A DNA stretch of 64,000 bases from Cutaneotrichosporon cavernicola (GCF_030864355.1 NC_083398.1:1798001-1862000), one strand, 5' to 3'. Positions 10,820-22,177 are shown, counted from the stretch's first letter. Numbers and translations are program-made. The notes: a model not told the origin generated them from the sequence alone.

Positions 10820-12468
10820 ATGGCCGATATCGAAAAGTTCGCCGGGTCAGCTGACGAGCTGCCCTCTGATGCGCCAACACTAGACCCCTCTCCGACCAGC
10901 TCGAAGCACATTGAAGACGATGCACCATCAGACGTCGTCATCGTGGATTGGGAGCGCGACGATCCCGGAGTGAGTCACTGCGCTGCGGCAGCACTGACCG
11001 CAGCATCCGTTCAACTGGCCCCGTGCGCGCAAGTACCGGATGGTAGTCATCGCGTGTTTGATCACAGCCCTCACGGCCTTGAATAGCACAGGTATGGCGA
11101 TCATGACGACTTGGGGTACGGAATGGTTCAACACGAGTCGTGTGCACTTTATTGCGGGTTTAACACTGTACAATGTTGCGAGCAGCATTGCGCCGCTTCT
11201 ACTCGCGCCGCTCTCTGAACATTTCGGCCGGAATGGCATCTACCAGGTGTCGTCCATCATGTGAGCTCGTCTCAGATGTAGCTGACGACAGCAACCTGCT
11301 CCTCTTCCTCCCACAGGTGTTTACCAAGAACCTCTCAGGCTTTCTCGCAACTCGGTGGATCGTATGTTTTCCTCTTTCTTGGCTGATATCAGCAAGGCAT
11401 GGTGGCCTCAGTAGGCATCTCGATGGTTGGAGGAACCATCGCGGACGTGTTTGAGGCCCGAGACCGCGGACAGGTCATGAACCTCTTCGCATTGATCATC
11501 TTTATTGGACAGAGTCTTGGTGGGATCACAATGGGCTGGATCGGCGAGCGCCTTGGCTACCAGTGGTGTTGGGGCAATCAGGCAATCTGGGCGGCGGCGT
11601 CTTGCGTCGTCAACGCCCTCTTCCTGCGCGAGACACGCGCAAACACGCTTCTCACTCGGCGCGCGCGGAGGTTGACAAAAGAAACGGGGATCAAGCATGT
11701 CGCCCGCTCCGACATTGAGCGAAAACAACACTCCCTCCTACGCCAGTTACGGATAACGGCCGTGCGCCCCCTCAGTAATGCCCTACTTGAGAAAAGCTAA
11801 TTGCAGAACTGCTCGTAACCGAGCCCATTGTCAGCTCGTTATCACTCTGGATCGGGCTTGCTTGGGGGAGTCTCTTCCTCGGCGGTCCGTCGACCATGCT
11901 AGTCTTTGCGCAGTATGGCTTCTCGCCTGGTGAGAAAGGAAGCATGGGCGCCTGCATTGCGATCGGCGGCATCATAGGCTACCTCACCGCCTTCCACCAG
12001 GAGCGACTATACCGCCGCTCGGCCGCCAAGAGCTCAACCGGGCGCGCGCCACCCGAGGCGAGGCTGTATTGGGCCGCTGTGGGGGGGTTGCTCTTCCCAG
12101 CAGGTATGATGGGGTTTGCGTGGACCGGCCGCCCGCATATCCCATGGCCCGTGCCGGCCGCCATGCTCTGCATCTCGTACTGGGGCATCTACTGCATGTA
12201 CCTGGGCGTGTTCAACTACATTGCCGACGCGTACGAGACGTACTCGTCCAGTGCACAGGCGGCACAGGGCTTTGTGCGCAACATGAACAGCGGCATCTTT
12301 CCCCTCTTCACACTCCAGATGTACGAGCGCCTAGGGTATCCCCAGGCTTCGAGCCTCGTCGCTGCGCTGGGGTTTGCTTTCGCCGCCGCGCCATTCCTGC
12401 TGATTCGGTATGGGCCACGGTTGCGCGCACGGTCTCCTGTTACGAGCCAGCTCGTGGGTAACTTGTAG
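10820..12468 (+). CDS. MFS transporter (drug:H+ antiporter DHA1-like)
   Basis: Predicted 506-residue plasma-membrane transporter. Five exons: 10820-10969, 11004-11260, 11292-11361, 11393-11774 and 11807-12468; all four introns are 31-34 bases. After a 60-residue acidic cytosolic N-terminus, helix 1 begins at RMVVIACLITALTAL. The loop 2-3 MFS signature appears as PLSEHFGRNGIYQVSS, followed by the typical SVGISMVGGTIADVFEARDRGQ of fungal DHA1 proteins. The second half has helices around GLAWGSLFLGG, a long loop rich in Arg, then AMLCISYWGIYCMYLGVFN. It probably exports drugs or small metabolites. It sits between GFA gene 1 and GFA genes 2 and 3, which may reflect a shared detoxification role; that is inference. 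Confidence 0.88.
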
Positions 12469-12687
12469 ACTAGAGTGTCAGTGTTAGCATCTTGGGATAG
12501 GCATGTATGGTTAGGTTGATGTTGAGATGGAGAGTTAGTAGCCGCTCATCTTGTTGGATCCAAACAACAGGGGGAATCAGATCTCACTTTGATCCCAGTT
12601 GTTGACAACATTCTCAACTTGCCGCCCATTCAACTATTTCTTCATCTTCATCTTGATCCATAACCCATCCCATTCAACATTGTCACA

Positions 12688-13621
12688 ATGGTACAGACAG
12701 GGAGGTGTAACTGCGGTTCGTCTGGCGCAGACCCGGCGCATCCGGGCTCGTACCTCAAAAGTTGCTGACGACAGATGCGATCGAATACAAGCTCAACGAC
12801 GACGTCAGCCAAGCCCTCATATGCTACTGCAAGACGTGTCAGCGCTCCTCGTCATCTCAGTGAGTCCATTCATGCTCCCCATATTCTTCCCGCACCTCTG
12901 CCATCCACCTTCCCTCCATCCTTCACCTTCTCTCGTCTACCAACAACGTTATCCCAAAGTCTTATCACTAACCCAAGCTCCCTCAACTTCCGCACCGACA
13001 TCGACCTCATCCACGTAACCCGCGGAGAGCCCAAGGCGTGGGACAGCACCGTCTCGGGTTCTGGTGAGCAGCGCCGGCGCCATCCGGTGGCGTCCCCGTG
13101 GGGTTGGCAACCCCAAGTAATCACCGCAGTGAGCTGATAGCAGGCAAGTCTGTCCGGCGCGTGTTCTGCCGCGAGTGCGGGACGAATCTCTGGAGCGAGC
13201 CGTCGTGCTTTGAAGGCAAGGCTTTTGTCAAGGTGCGTTTGTCCAACCGTGCGCCGATCTGGGCGCTTGGTGTCGAGTGCTGGGTGACTATGACGCACGG
13301 CCCGGCGCATCGGCACAGTGCTACATGCAGACGACCTGGATTGCAGCTGCGATTACAATGCCGTAACTGAATGAGCAGCTGTTGTCGTCATACACAGCTG
13401 ACAGCAGGTCGGCACCCTCGACAATCCGGGGAACGGGAGAGTGCAACTGGTCGCCGAGGTGTTTTGCGATCGCGCATTCCGGCCATTCGAGCCTTCGTGC
13501 GTCCACTGGTGGAAGCAAACAAGCTGACAGCAGCCCAAGCCTCGGTCAGGTCCAGTTCTCCCAAGGGCCGGGGAGTGTGCCGTTCCGGCAGCCAGAGCGG
13601 CGCGCCACTGCCCTCCAGTAG
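12688..13621 (+). CDS. GFA-domain protein 2
   Basis: Predicted 154-residue paralogue of the neighbouring GFA proteins. Proposed exons are 12688-12715, 12775-12859, 12978-13063, 13144-13232, 13408-13496 and 13534-13621. Zinc motifs are RCNC, CYCKTC and FCREC, then GTNLWSEPSC. Two changes stand out. The glycine that normally follows the first Cys-x-Cys becomes Asp across the first splice, and the donor there is the unusual GTTCGT. Introns are longer (59-175 bases) than in GFA 3, except the last (37). If that last intron is not spliced, the protein ends at a TGA at 13526-13528 with a different tail. Intron positions match GFA 3 exactly, so the copies arose by duplication. Confidence 0.75.
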
Positions 13622-13983
13622 CGCCGAGCGTGTGCGCCATCGCCGGCGTGGCTCGTATCGTGTGAGCACATGTTGGTACATGTCGAAACTTGAAACGCCA
13701 GGACGCCACGTGCGTTGCCCACCTTTTATAATGTTCATCGAGCCATGCATTCCGTCGGTTGCTGCCAGGCAACAAGCGAGTTGTCATCGGTTGATTGTCA
13801 TCTGAGTGGTGCCAGCTGCGGCATCCAAAAGCCGGTGGCCGTGATTATGGTTTAGGCGGTCGCTCACATCCGATATCCCGACCCAGTCATCGACGACCCA
13901 ACATGTCCAATTCCGTATCTTTCACTGTTGCCCACTCATTCTCTAACTGCTCTCCACCGTCCCTCTCTTACAACACGTAGACA
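13622..13983. other. intergenic between GFA genes 2 and 3
   Basis: A 362-base spacer acting as the promoter of GFA gene 3. A cttttataatg TATA-like sequence lies at 13723-13733. No gene seen. Confidence 0.45.
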
Positions 13984-14623
13984 ATGGTTCGCACAGGACG
14001 CTGCTACTGCGGTACGTCCTTACCCCTCTCTTGCTGACGACAGGAGCGGTTTGCTACGAGCTGGACGACGACAGCGCGCGCGACTTCTCGGTATGCTACT
14101 GCGAGGCTTGCAAGTATGCTTCCTCGTCTCAGTGAGTCTGGCGCTTGCTGGTGGTCCGTGTACGACGCCCGGGTAAACCACACTTCCTACCTTGCTCACG
14201 GCAGCACAATGAACCTCCGTACCGACTCGGACAAGATCAAAATTACAAAGGGCACGCCCAAGAGCTTCATCGACACCAAGACGCTCTCTGGTGAGTGGGG
14301 ATTCCAACGGAGAGCTAACCGCAGGCAAGCCGATGGACCGCAAGTTCTGCGGCGACTGCGGCAACGCCCTCTTCTCTGAGCCCAGCTCTCTTCCCGGCAA
14401 GGCGTTCCTCAAGGTACGTCATGGCAAATCAATGCACTGATGCCAGGTCGGTACGCTCGACGACAAGTCGGGACTCAACCTCCTCGTCGAGGTCTTTTGC
14501 TCAAACGCGCTGCAGCCGTTCGAGCCCATGCCACAGGGCAAGCACCCGCAGCTGACGCGTGAGTTTTCCGTACGAGCTTGGCTGATGGCAGTTGGCGCTG
14601 GGTCGCCCGCGTTCGAGGCCTAA
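13984..14623 (+). CDS. GFA-domain protein 3
   Basis: Predicted 144-residue GFA-fold zinc protein. Six exons: 13984-14011, 14044-14131, 14205-14290, 14325-14413, 14447-14558 and 14592-14623; introns are 32, 73, 34, 33 and 33 bases. Motifs are RCYCGAV, CYCEAC and FCGDCGNALFSEP. After FLK the C-terminal strand VGTLDDKSGL and the FEPMPQGKHPQL tail match the family. It shares intron positions with GFA 2 and is the cleaner copy. Function is unknown within a family named for glutathione-dependent formaldehyde activation. Confidence 0.87.
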
Positions 14624-14867
14624 GTAACGATGTATGCACGCCCATGGGGGTAAATGAATCTTACGCTGGCGAGTAGACGCTCACAAGCTCTCGGCGACCG
14701 ATCTACAGTCAAGCCGGGCACTCATGACCACTAACGTCTGTGTTCGTGCGCTCAGCTCGGTGTCGGAGTGGCCCTAACAGTGTGCAAGCGCGGTGGATTA
14801 CGCAGACAATCTACGAATCTATAATGCTTCCAACTCCCACCTGCAGGGTCTGCCAGACTCAGGACGT

Positions 14868-15497
14868 CTATGTCGGTCGGCATGCAAGCTGGCCGTCCTC
14901 GTTGGCAATACACGCGGCTACATCAGCGCATCCAGCCAACAAACTCACATAGATCCAACGTCCGTTCAAACCCCACACACCTGCAGCTGAGCATGGTGCC
15001 AACCAGTTGGCAATTTCTGCACAGGTCCGCAAACGGGAAAATGTTCGGTAGCCTATCATTGCACTGCAGTGCCGTGGGTCCCGCGAATAGGCATCGGGAA
15101 AGGGCCAATGCCGTACCAGCCATCGCACCCGTCTGGGTCTTGCAGTTCCCAAGCAGGCTCGGCCTGGTTTGGGCCGAGATGCTCATGCCGGTACACGTCT
15201 TCTGGTAGTTGGCTGTTATGGCGGGGATGGTGGTTGCGGACGGGTTGGATTGGCGTTTGCGGAGGCGGGGTTTACGTAGTTGTGCGATACATGTCGCGTT
15301 GTTTCGAGCGCCTTTTGTCAGTGGGATCTAGCTTGCCACTTACAGCGGATGGGGATGGACGCAGGGCGGGGGAGAGCTAGCCCAGATTGTAGCGCTTCCC
15401 GGTTAGTGCGTGCTGCTGGGCGAGTGGGCTTGCGAGGCCGCCCAGTCGTGAGCGTGACCAAAGCCAAAACGAGGAGGCAGAAGAAGACACACCGCAT
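14868..15497 (-). pseudogene. secreted CVNH (cyanovirin-N homology) protein with a one-base frameshift
   Basis: CVNH proteins are small secreted or cytosolic lectin-like proteins with two similar modules. Here a first exon (15344-15497) encodes a clear signal peptide (MRCVFFCLLVLALVTLTTG). Exon 2 is 15276-15311 and exon 3 runs 14868-15212. Module 1 shows NYQKTC, LLGNCKTQTG, LALSRCL and ALQC. Module 2 shows LCRNCQLVGTMLSC and then, in another frame, GRWIYVSL, AACIANEDGQLAC and a stop. The frame change is needed at the GGGG run at 14971-14974; with one base fewer the joined frame would be 177 residues. An intron ending at 14908 (ctgatgtag) could be argued, but it would remove the middle of module 2. 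It is either a fresh pseudogene, an assembly error in a homopolymer, or programmed frameshifting. Confidence 0.68.
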
Positions 15498-15887
15498 CAG
15501 GAGGGTGTTTTCTCAATTGCTTCTACACCGGCAATGCAGACGTCCATTTATTACATTATGTTCAGTAGGCATCACGCGTGCTTCTCCATCAGTTTTCACG
15601 TGATGACTGATCACCAGTCGGCGCCGTTACCGACATGGTCAAGCCCCAGATGACAACGGCGTGAGTGAAACAACCATATTGGACGACTCAATTACACTAG
15701 TATAACATATTTCCAGGCTATCCCCTAACCACCTGGTATTCAATTGAATCCCGGGACCTCGATCGGCGAGGAATTGCAGCGCGCGGCAAGATGGCACAAC
15801 GTTGCACAGTACTGGTCAATCGACCCGATGATCGTCCGGTCACTTCGCCGCATGGCTTGTTCGATACGAGGCGCAGCGAGGCGGGTA

Positions 15888-15970
15888 CATTACGTCTCGC
15901 GAGCTCTCTGGACTCGTCTCTGGTATGCGGTTCATTACGTCTCGCGAGCTCTCTGGACTCGTCTTTGGTA
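15888..15970. repeat. tandem duplication, 45-base period
   Basis: A 38-base segment (cattacgtctcgcgagctct and onward to ctttggta or ctctggta) occurs at 15888-15925 and again at 15933-15970 with a single mismatch. A recent local duplication in non-coding DNA. Confidence 0.85.
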
Positions 15971-16689
15971 GAAATAGAGTTGGGCAAGACCTGCCAACAA
16001 TGCGAGGTAAACATGTGGCGATCTGTCGGCTCCGAGACGGACAACGAGAGAGACACAGATCTCGGCCATGCGTACAGTACAGGATCGTGGCTGACCCGAC
16101 AACCTGGAATCTGGAATTCCTCCGTCCCGTGTCGGACTGATATGGAGATGTTGGGGAAGAGATGTCAAGCAAGGGAGGGGAAATGCTGGAAACCTTGTGT
16201 TCCACTTGCAGGAATACCATCACCCTTAGTTGTCGCGCATATCTACCCGTTAAGATACTGTTTCTTCCACACGTTGTAGGTAATTTCAGCTTCCACACGT
16301 AGGCAATTTCAGCGAGAGCTTTAAGCTTGACGCGTTGATACAGCCGATTAGTCGACGCATTCCGCCACATTGCATCTCAGGATATCAGGATACGCCTGAT
16401 GATCGTGGAACGCCCTTTCCCGAGTTCTGCATGGGGGTTCGGTATCCTGTCATATCTCATGTCAACCAGAACGATGGGGAAGCAGGACTATACTTCGGCT
16501 GAAGCGAGGCCCAGATGTGAGACACGGGACGGAGCAAGATCCTGAGAATGATCACCAACTAAATTGGATGGCGAGACATGTCCACTCTGCACTCTGCAGC
16601 GACTGATATCCTTAAATCGCTTCCCTCAGCTCCAAGATGATGCAAAGCTGATAAGCGGCAACGGCCGCCAATGCCAACGTCTCCAAGCA

Positions 16690-17040
16690 AAGTACAGTAT
16701 ACAGTACCCTACCAAAAGTGTTCGGACTGTCCTGATTTTGGGTCTGTGCGCAACCCGCCATCTCGTCTTCCGAGCACGATTCCGGCGGAACGGCGATGCC
16801 TATGCTCATTCTGAGCACAGAATTGAACTGTACACTGTCAATTACCCATATCCCCCCTCCCAACTCTCCAGACCTCAATCCCATTGAGCATGTACGGGTG
16901 GAGCTAACTTGAAGGAACTGGGGGCAGCTTTGTTCTGGATCTTTCAGAGAGACGGTGTCAGAAGAGGAGGTGAATCCAACTCGAGTAAAACCGATGTGGA
17001 GATGCGCCGAGATTGAACCGCTCGCGGAGAATACATGTAA
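16690..17040 (+). mobile_element. decayed Tc1/mariner-type transposon relic
   Basis: The plus strand at about 16874-16912 reads SPDLNPIEHVRVELT, the hallmark around the third catalytic acidic residue of Tc1/mariner DDE transposases. About 100 bases later, VKPMWRCAEIE resembles the conserved MPRRCAEVI end of these proteins, in a shifted frame. Upstream, the sequence from about 16695 (cagtaccctaccaaaagtgt) resembles a Tc1-type terminal repeat in composition and in its ACCAAAAGTGTTCGGAC word; no matching inverted copy was found downstream. There is no open frame, and most of the transposase is missing. The 3' end abuts the sulfatase gene. Confidence 0.5.
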
Positions 17041-17099
17041 CCCAGTTTGCATTCCCATCCCTTGTGGTATCCTACTTTACTGCTTCTTGTACAACCCCA

Positions 17100-18971
17100 C
17101 TACTTGAAGGCCAACTCGTCCTTCCACTCCGGCTGCTCAAGCCGGCTCTGGTACCCGAGCATGCAGAAGTCAAAGTGGACCTTGGGCAGGGCGGCGAAGT
17201 ACTCGTCGTACCTGCGGTTCATGGCGTCCTTGAGTGTATTGACCTTACCGGACGGGAAAAGGGTGGTGTACGGCTCGACACAGCTCTGGCCCTTGCAAGT
17301 CTTGAGGACGAGGGTGAGTGCGTCGAGGCGGTGCAGAACGCGCTGAGTCTGGGCATCCAGGACGTCTCCGGCATCAAAGGCGGGAAACTTGCCAAGCTCG
17401 TTGAGAGGCGCAAGAATGTTGCGAACCTGGTACGGGTCCGAGACGAGGTTGTACAGCTCGCGCTCGCCAGTGCACCACACGTGGTAGCTGTAGGTGACTG
17501 GTTTGCCGTCGACTTGGTCATGTACGCGCAAGGTGCGGTAGGCTATTGTTAGGATTTCTGGAGAAAAGCTAGAATAGCTCACTGTTGTTTTCGCGGTAAC
17601 TGGCGTCGACAAACTTGCCCTCCTCGATACCACGGACCCAGAACTCGGTCAGGCTGTGTCGGTGTTTGCTGTACTGCTTGTCGGCCAGCTTGCCCTCACC
17701 GAGGTGGAGGTTGATCTTGGTCCCGTCGTTCTCGTAGTCGGGTTTGGCACCGGCAATGTCCAGGAACGTGCGGGACAGGTCAACGATTCCGTAACTGCTG
17801 ACCTTGTCCGTGATGCCCTTGGGCATACCAGGCCCACGGATCGCGAGTGGTACCTTGATGTCCTCTTCGAATGCAAGGGTCTTACCAGGCTGGCGACGGT
17901 GGGTGCCTAGAGCGAAACCGTTGTCCGCTGTGTAGATGACGTACGTGTTGTCGAGGGCGCCGGCAGCCTCGAGCTTGTCAAAGATCTGCCCGACCATCTC
18001 GTCGACACTCTGCAAGCTACGCAGACGACCGCGGTAAAACTCGTCGAGGTACTCGACATTGGACTCGTTGAGCTTGGGCAACGTCTTGACCCAGCTCACA
18101 CCCATCGGCTCGTCGGGGTTGAAGCTCTCGGTGCGCTCCAGCTTGGCGTCCTTGAACATGTGGTCGTGGCGTTCTGGCCACTCCGGCGTGTCCATATACA
18201 GTCTGCCTGAGCCGCTCAATCTAAGAGTGCTGTTCATGTAGCTATGGGGTCCGATCGGCGCAAAGCCAACGAAGAAGGGCCGGTCCGAGGCCAGCGCCGA
18301 GTCGAGATGAGCGAGGCCCTTCTGCGCCACAATGTCGTTGGAATACGTGTTCTCGTGAATCTCAACCGGACCATTGTTCACGCTAAATCCGGGCTTCCAG
18401 TAGTCGTATGTATACGGGTCGACCAGCATGTCCGAGGCGTTGAACCCAGACACGGGAAGGTCGACGCAGTTCTTATCCGTCTGGTCGTTCATGTACTTGC
18501 CCACATAGTACGTGTTGTAGCCTGCGGCCTGCAAAAAGTCGGGCATCGTGTGGTTGACATACCCGGCGTTGTTGAACTTGACCCATCCGCCGTGGGGGAG
18601 CTCAACGTTGGTAATGTTGTGGTTGTGTGCCGCCTGGGTACGCAGCAGAGACACGCGCGACGGGCAACAGAGCGACACGGGAGTGAAGAAGTTTTCATAG
18701 TTGACGCCATTGTCGACGAGGCGGTCGAAAAGGCGCGGCATAATCTCGCGCGTGTGCGTGCCCGCGTCCTGGTCATCGGTGACTGAATTAGCACAGAACG
18801 GCAGAGAGGCGTACTGATGAGCACAATGTTGGGCTTGCGTCCGGGTTGCTTGCCATGGCCCTTGCCGTTGGATTTGCCGTTGCCGTTGGATTTGCCATTG
18901 CCGTTGCCATTACCATCGCCGCCAGCGGCGACGAGGCTGAGTAGGCAGAGAAGGACAGTGCGAATAAGCAT
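17100..18971 (-). CDS. secreted sulfatase (arylsulfatase type)
   Basis: Predicted 599-residue sulfatase hydrolysing sulfate esters, probably secreted. Exons are 18815-18971, 17583-18782 and 17100-17542; introns are 32 and 40 bases. A signal peptide (MLIRTVLLCLLSLVAAGG) is followed by a Gly/Asn/Lys low-complexity linker. Then comes KPNIVLIITDDQD, holding the metal-binding Asp pair. The formylglycine motif C-x-P-S-R is present as LCCPSRVSLLR with Cys91 as the residue to be converted. Later family motifs are YYVGKYMND, PFFVGFAPIGPHS and YVIYTADNGFALGTHR, the last with the Asp-Asn metal ligands. Several N-glycosylation sites (NHT, NST, NES) fit secretion. The C-terminal exon completes the smaller domain (LVSDPYQVRNI). 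Activity would need a formylglycine-generating enzyme. Confidence 0.93.
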
Positions 18972-20836
18972 GCTGCTTGGGTTGCTTAGACTGCCCACTC
19001 CCCCTCTAATCCTTTTATGTCGCAACGGCTCTCGGCATCACTCGTCCTGGACACTCGATGCCGGCAGTAATTCTCACCTGCCATCGACGTCTCGGGGACC
19101 CCGAAGCCATACCGTTGACCTCTGTCATGCGGGCAACCTTAATCGTATCGCCCGCGATATCTCGAGATGTGTCGTATATCCGAATCCCGATCTACTTTGC
19201 GTATAGTAGGCCCCTGCCCACCTGCCGATACGGGCAACCCTGTGCAGCCTGACATTCCTTGACTTGCCTCGGCAGAAAGACAAAACAAAAGTAAATGAAC
19301 CTAATCGTCCTCAGCTCCTATGTCTCTTCCGCACCCCGCAACCGTGCTACATCCGTGTCGCCGGCTCCGACGGATCACAAGCCCACCACGGAGTAAGAGC
19401 AGCATTTGTCCGCCTCAGGCCTGTGCCTACGACATTGGTGTGTCAGCTGCACGTTCTCAGGGCTGGTGGGGACCGGCGTGAGGACGAGACCAGTCCGAAG
19501 AGGACGGCTTCGGGTCCTCCGACACTAAGTGTGTCGTTATCGTTAGCGCCCGGTAGCGCCCGGGGTCAAAGTGGGCGAGGATGGCGTGCAACTCTCCTGT
19601 GGCGGCCTTATGGCATCGCTGGGTCCTATGCCACCTGGTCGCTCCGCACCGATTTCAGGCTTTATCCGACAGCCATGTCCGAGATCTTGTATCTCGAATA
19701 CAGAGAATGCGTCGGTCACGTTCGTATTCCGCAGGGGTTGCGAGCATATTGAGCAGACAGGTGGGCAAGGTCGGCGCGCCCGTCGCAGTTTGAAAACGGG
19801 GTTCGGCGTGGAGGTCGGCATGTCGTGGGCAAGGTAGTCTGGTGAGACAGTCAAAGAATGGATCATTGTAGGCCATTTCGACCCCGTTGTCAGAGTACCG
19901 AGTTGGGGGTGGGGCTGGACACTGCCAAACCCAGATACGATACGTCGGGAGGCCAGGCGACGCCATGCGCGGGAGGTAAGCGGCGACGCCATGCGCTGGA
20001 GGTAAGCAGCTCTCTGTGTGAGTGAGGTGTGGGTGTGGCTTGGAACGCTGTCAAAAAGCGCATCTTCAAGTCGGAGGGGTAGACCTTGGTATGGCTTTGT
20101 CCTCGAGGGCGCCCCGTGCTCGTTGGGCAAGAGGATGCTAGGTCTCGCTCGGTTGCGATGTGGGATGGTGCAATTAGTCGTGGCGGTTTGGTGTTTGGGC
20201 CAGTGCATTCCGCCTGAGGGCACATCTTCCACCTCCAGATCTCAAGAACGGGCTCCGGATTCTCTGTTTGGGCTTGCGCATACTGGCATGGCGGCACGGC
20301 TTGGGCTTGGCTTGAGCTTGGGCTTGGCTTGCGCGTGCCGCGATGGGGTGCGCTGCTTGGCTTGCGCGTGCTGCCATGGGGTGCGCTGCTTGGGCTTGCG
20401 CCTGTCGGTGGCCAGCGGGTCAGTCGTAGTGCAACGCGGTGCCGGGTCAAACCACGGTTCAGAACGTCGTTCGTGAGTGGAATCGACAAGAGCGGACGGT
20501 CTCTATACCGAGGAGCCGATGTGCGCCGGTGGACGCACAGGATATCTGAACCGCTGTGTCCGTCAGTGAGGAGGTCGAGTCTGCGTGGCCGGGTTCGACG
20601 TTGCGTTGTGGGCATGTGACGCTAACGACTGATGTCGACCCACGTCACATTTCGAGCACTGCTCGAGCGGCGCCATCTCGCGGGTCCCGCCGATGGTCGC
20701 GAGCTCAGACAAGTAAAGGCTCCACGGTACAAGTGTCAGCAGGATTGTATCAATTAGAATGCACTGGCCCCCTCGACCCAGCCCCAAGAGCAGTAAGGGT
20801 CCATCAATGCTACACTGCCTCCGAGCGACGTGCGAG
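18972..20836. other. intergenic, no gene supported; GGGCTTGGC-type repeats
   Basis: This 1.9-kb stretch has several open frames of 100-240 codons on both strands, but none starts well, splices well or resembles a family. At 20297-20400 the plus strand has repeated cttgggcttggctt and gtgcgctgcttggcttgcgc phrases, an imperfect tandem repeat that inflates open frames there. Confidence 0.45.
20297..20400. repeat. imperfect gcttgg-based tandem repeat
   Basis: Two copies of a roughly 46-base segment (ggcttgcgcgtg, then ggggtgcgctgctt) follow several shorter cttgggcttgg units. No coding role could be supported. Confidence 0.6.
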
Positions 20837-22177
20837 CTACCTGTTGTAGACGCCACCCACCTGCGCCCCGTTCTCCTCACCTCCCACACTCTTCTCCCAC
20901 AGCCGCTCGGTCGGTCGATCGACGAGCGCGCGCAGCGCCTTGATCTCGTCAAATGAGCTCTTGCAGCATCCGCCAATGACCACGCCCTTCCACACCCCCA
21001 TAGCCTCGGCCTCATGCGCGACCTCGAGCAGGCGGTCGGCCCACACATCGGGCCCCATTTCCCGATGTGTCCATTCGCGTTTCACCACATCGTACGTCGC
21101 CCCGCCGTCGGGATAGAGGATGAGCCAGAGGGGATGCCGTTGAGCATGGTGGGTAACCGCGCCAGAAAGGGCGCCAACAAGCGCAGGAAGCAGAGTCGGG
21201 TGAGTGCAGTTGATACCGATGCCGTCTGGCTTGGCGGCGAGACAGCGCGTGTCTATTGGCAAGGCGGCGAGAGGCGCAAGTTCGCCCATGAGCGCCTCGG
21301 CCACTTGGCGCATTTCCACAGTCTTGCCGTTGGCGTCACGCTGCCCGATATGGCCATTCGGATAAGCAGAGGAGATCCAGAATGGTTTCGAGTTGGATTT
21401 GGATTTGCCATGCATCTCCATCTCGCAGTTGAGGGCGCCGACGGCGCGGCGGATCGCCCGGATCTCACGGAGGACAGGGATCGTCTCGAATGCCAGACAC
21501 GTGATGCGCGACCACGTCGCCTCGTCCGACGCATAGACCCGCAGCCTGTCGAGATGGAAGGTCGTGAGGGCCGCTTCGTACGAGCATTCGTCTGTGCGTG
21601 GAGCGTAGTTTGTGGCCGAGGAGGAAGGATCGAAACCTGCCGGTCCGTACGGCGGGGGATACAGCCCGTCATACTCTTGGCCGGGGGAGAGGGTTGCGCC
21701 GTATGGTCCGAGTGCGAGGGCGACTTTGGGTTTCTGGATAGGTTGGGGGCTGGGTACAGTTGATGGGTGTTGTGGCAAGGCATGAATGGAAGAAAAGGAG
21801 GAGCAAGAGGACATGGTCGAGACGGACGAGGCAGGGGTGAAAGGAGCTTTGTGTGGGCATGGAATATCGGCGGCGAGCGACACGGCTCGGCGCATCAGAG
21901 CGCGCGCATCGTCCTCGCTATGTCCTTGTTCCACCAGCGCTGGCAGTGTCATCTGGTATCTGGTGTCAAATCTCTGGAAAGAGAAGAGCATGGGAAGAGC
22001 TCACGTCGCCGTCTCAATGATGTCAGCGCCCACCAGTGCAAACCGGGCGTGCACGTTTGCCAGGGCGGCGGGGTCGCGGGCGACGAGCTCGCTGCCCCAC
22101 ATGGAACCCGAGACGTCGTGTCCGATCGCCTCGAGGGTTGTCCCCATGCCGCCGTCGAGGATAAGGACGGGCATCAT
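20837..22177 (-). CDS. homocysteine S-methyltransferase
   Basis: Predicted 431-residue zinc enzyme transferring a methyl group from S-methylmethionine or AdoMet to homocysteine to give methionine. Exon 1 is 22005-22177 and exon 2 is 20837-21959. The 45-base intron was chosen so the join restores ETATYQ, a family motif; earlier AG sites break it or the frame. Motifs are ILDGGMGTTLE at the N-terminus, ALGPYGATLSPGQEYDG, the zinc ligand Cys in GINCTHP, and GGCC near the C-terminus supplying the other two Cys ligands. A Ser/Pro-rich insert of about 45 residues (around residues 98-142) is extra compared with compact family members. A further in-frame ATG upstream is less likely to be used. Confidence 0.92.

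Larger units (their letters stand above)
15498..17099. other. intergenic holding direct repeats and a transposase relic
   Basis: No intact gene supported in 1.6 kb. It contains the 45-base duplicated segment at 15888-15970 and, from about 16690, a decayed Tc1/mariner-like element. Base composition is lower in GC than the flanking genes. Confidence 0.5.

Noticed and set aside
14881..14980. Intron gtgtgt...ctgatgtag in the last exon of the CVNH gene
   Set aside because: The acceptor looks good, but splicing removes GRWIYVSL and the central Cys of module 2 and, with the usual donor, destroys the CIANEDGQL ending. A one-base frameshift explains the data better.
15791..16370. Overlapping open frames of 160-176 codons around the 45-base duplication
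   Set aside because: The duplication lengthens open frames on both strands, and neither has a motif, convincing start or splice structure.
19543..20615. Open frames of about 230-240 codons on the minus strand
   Set aside because: No ATG start in good context, no family motif, Arg/Pro/Ser-biased composition and partial overlap with a tandem repeat.
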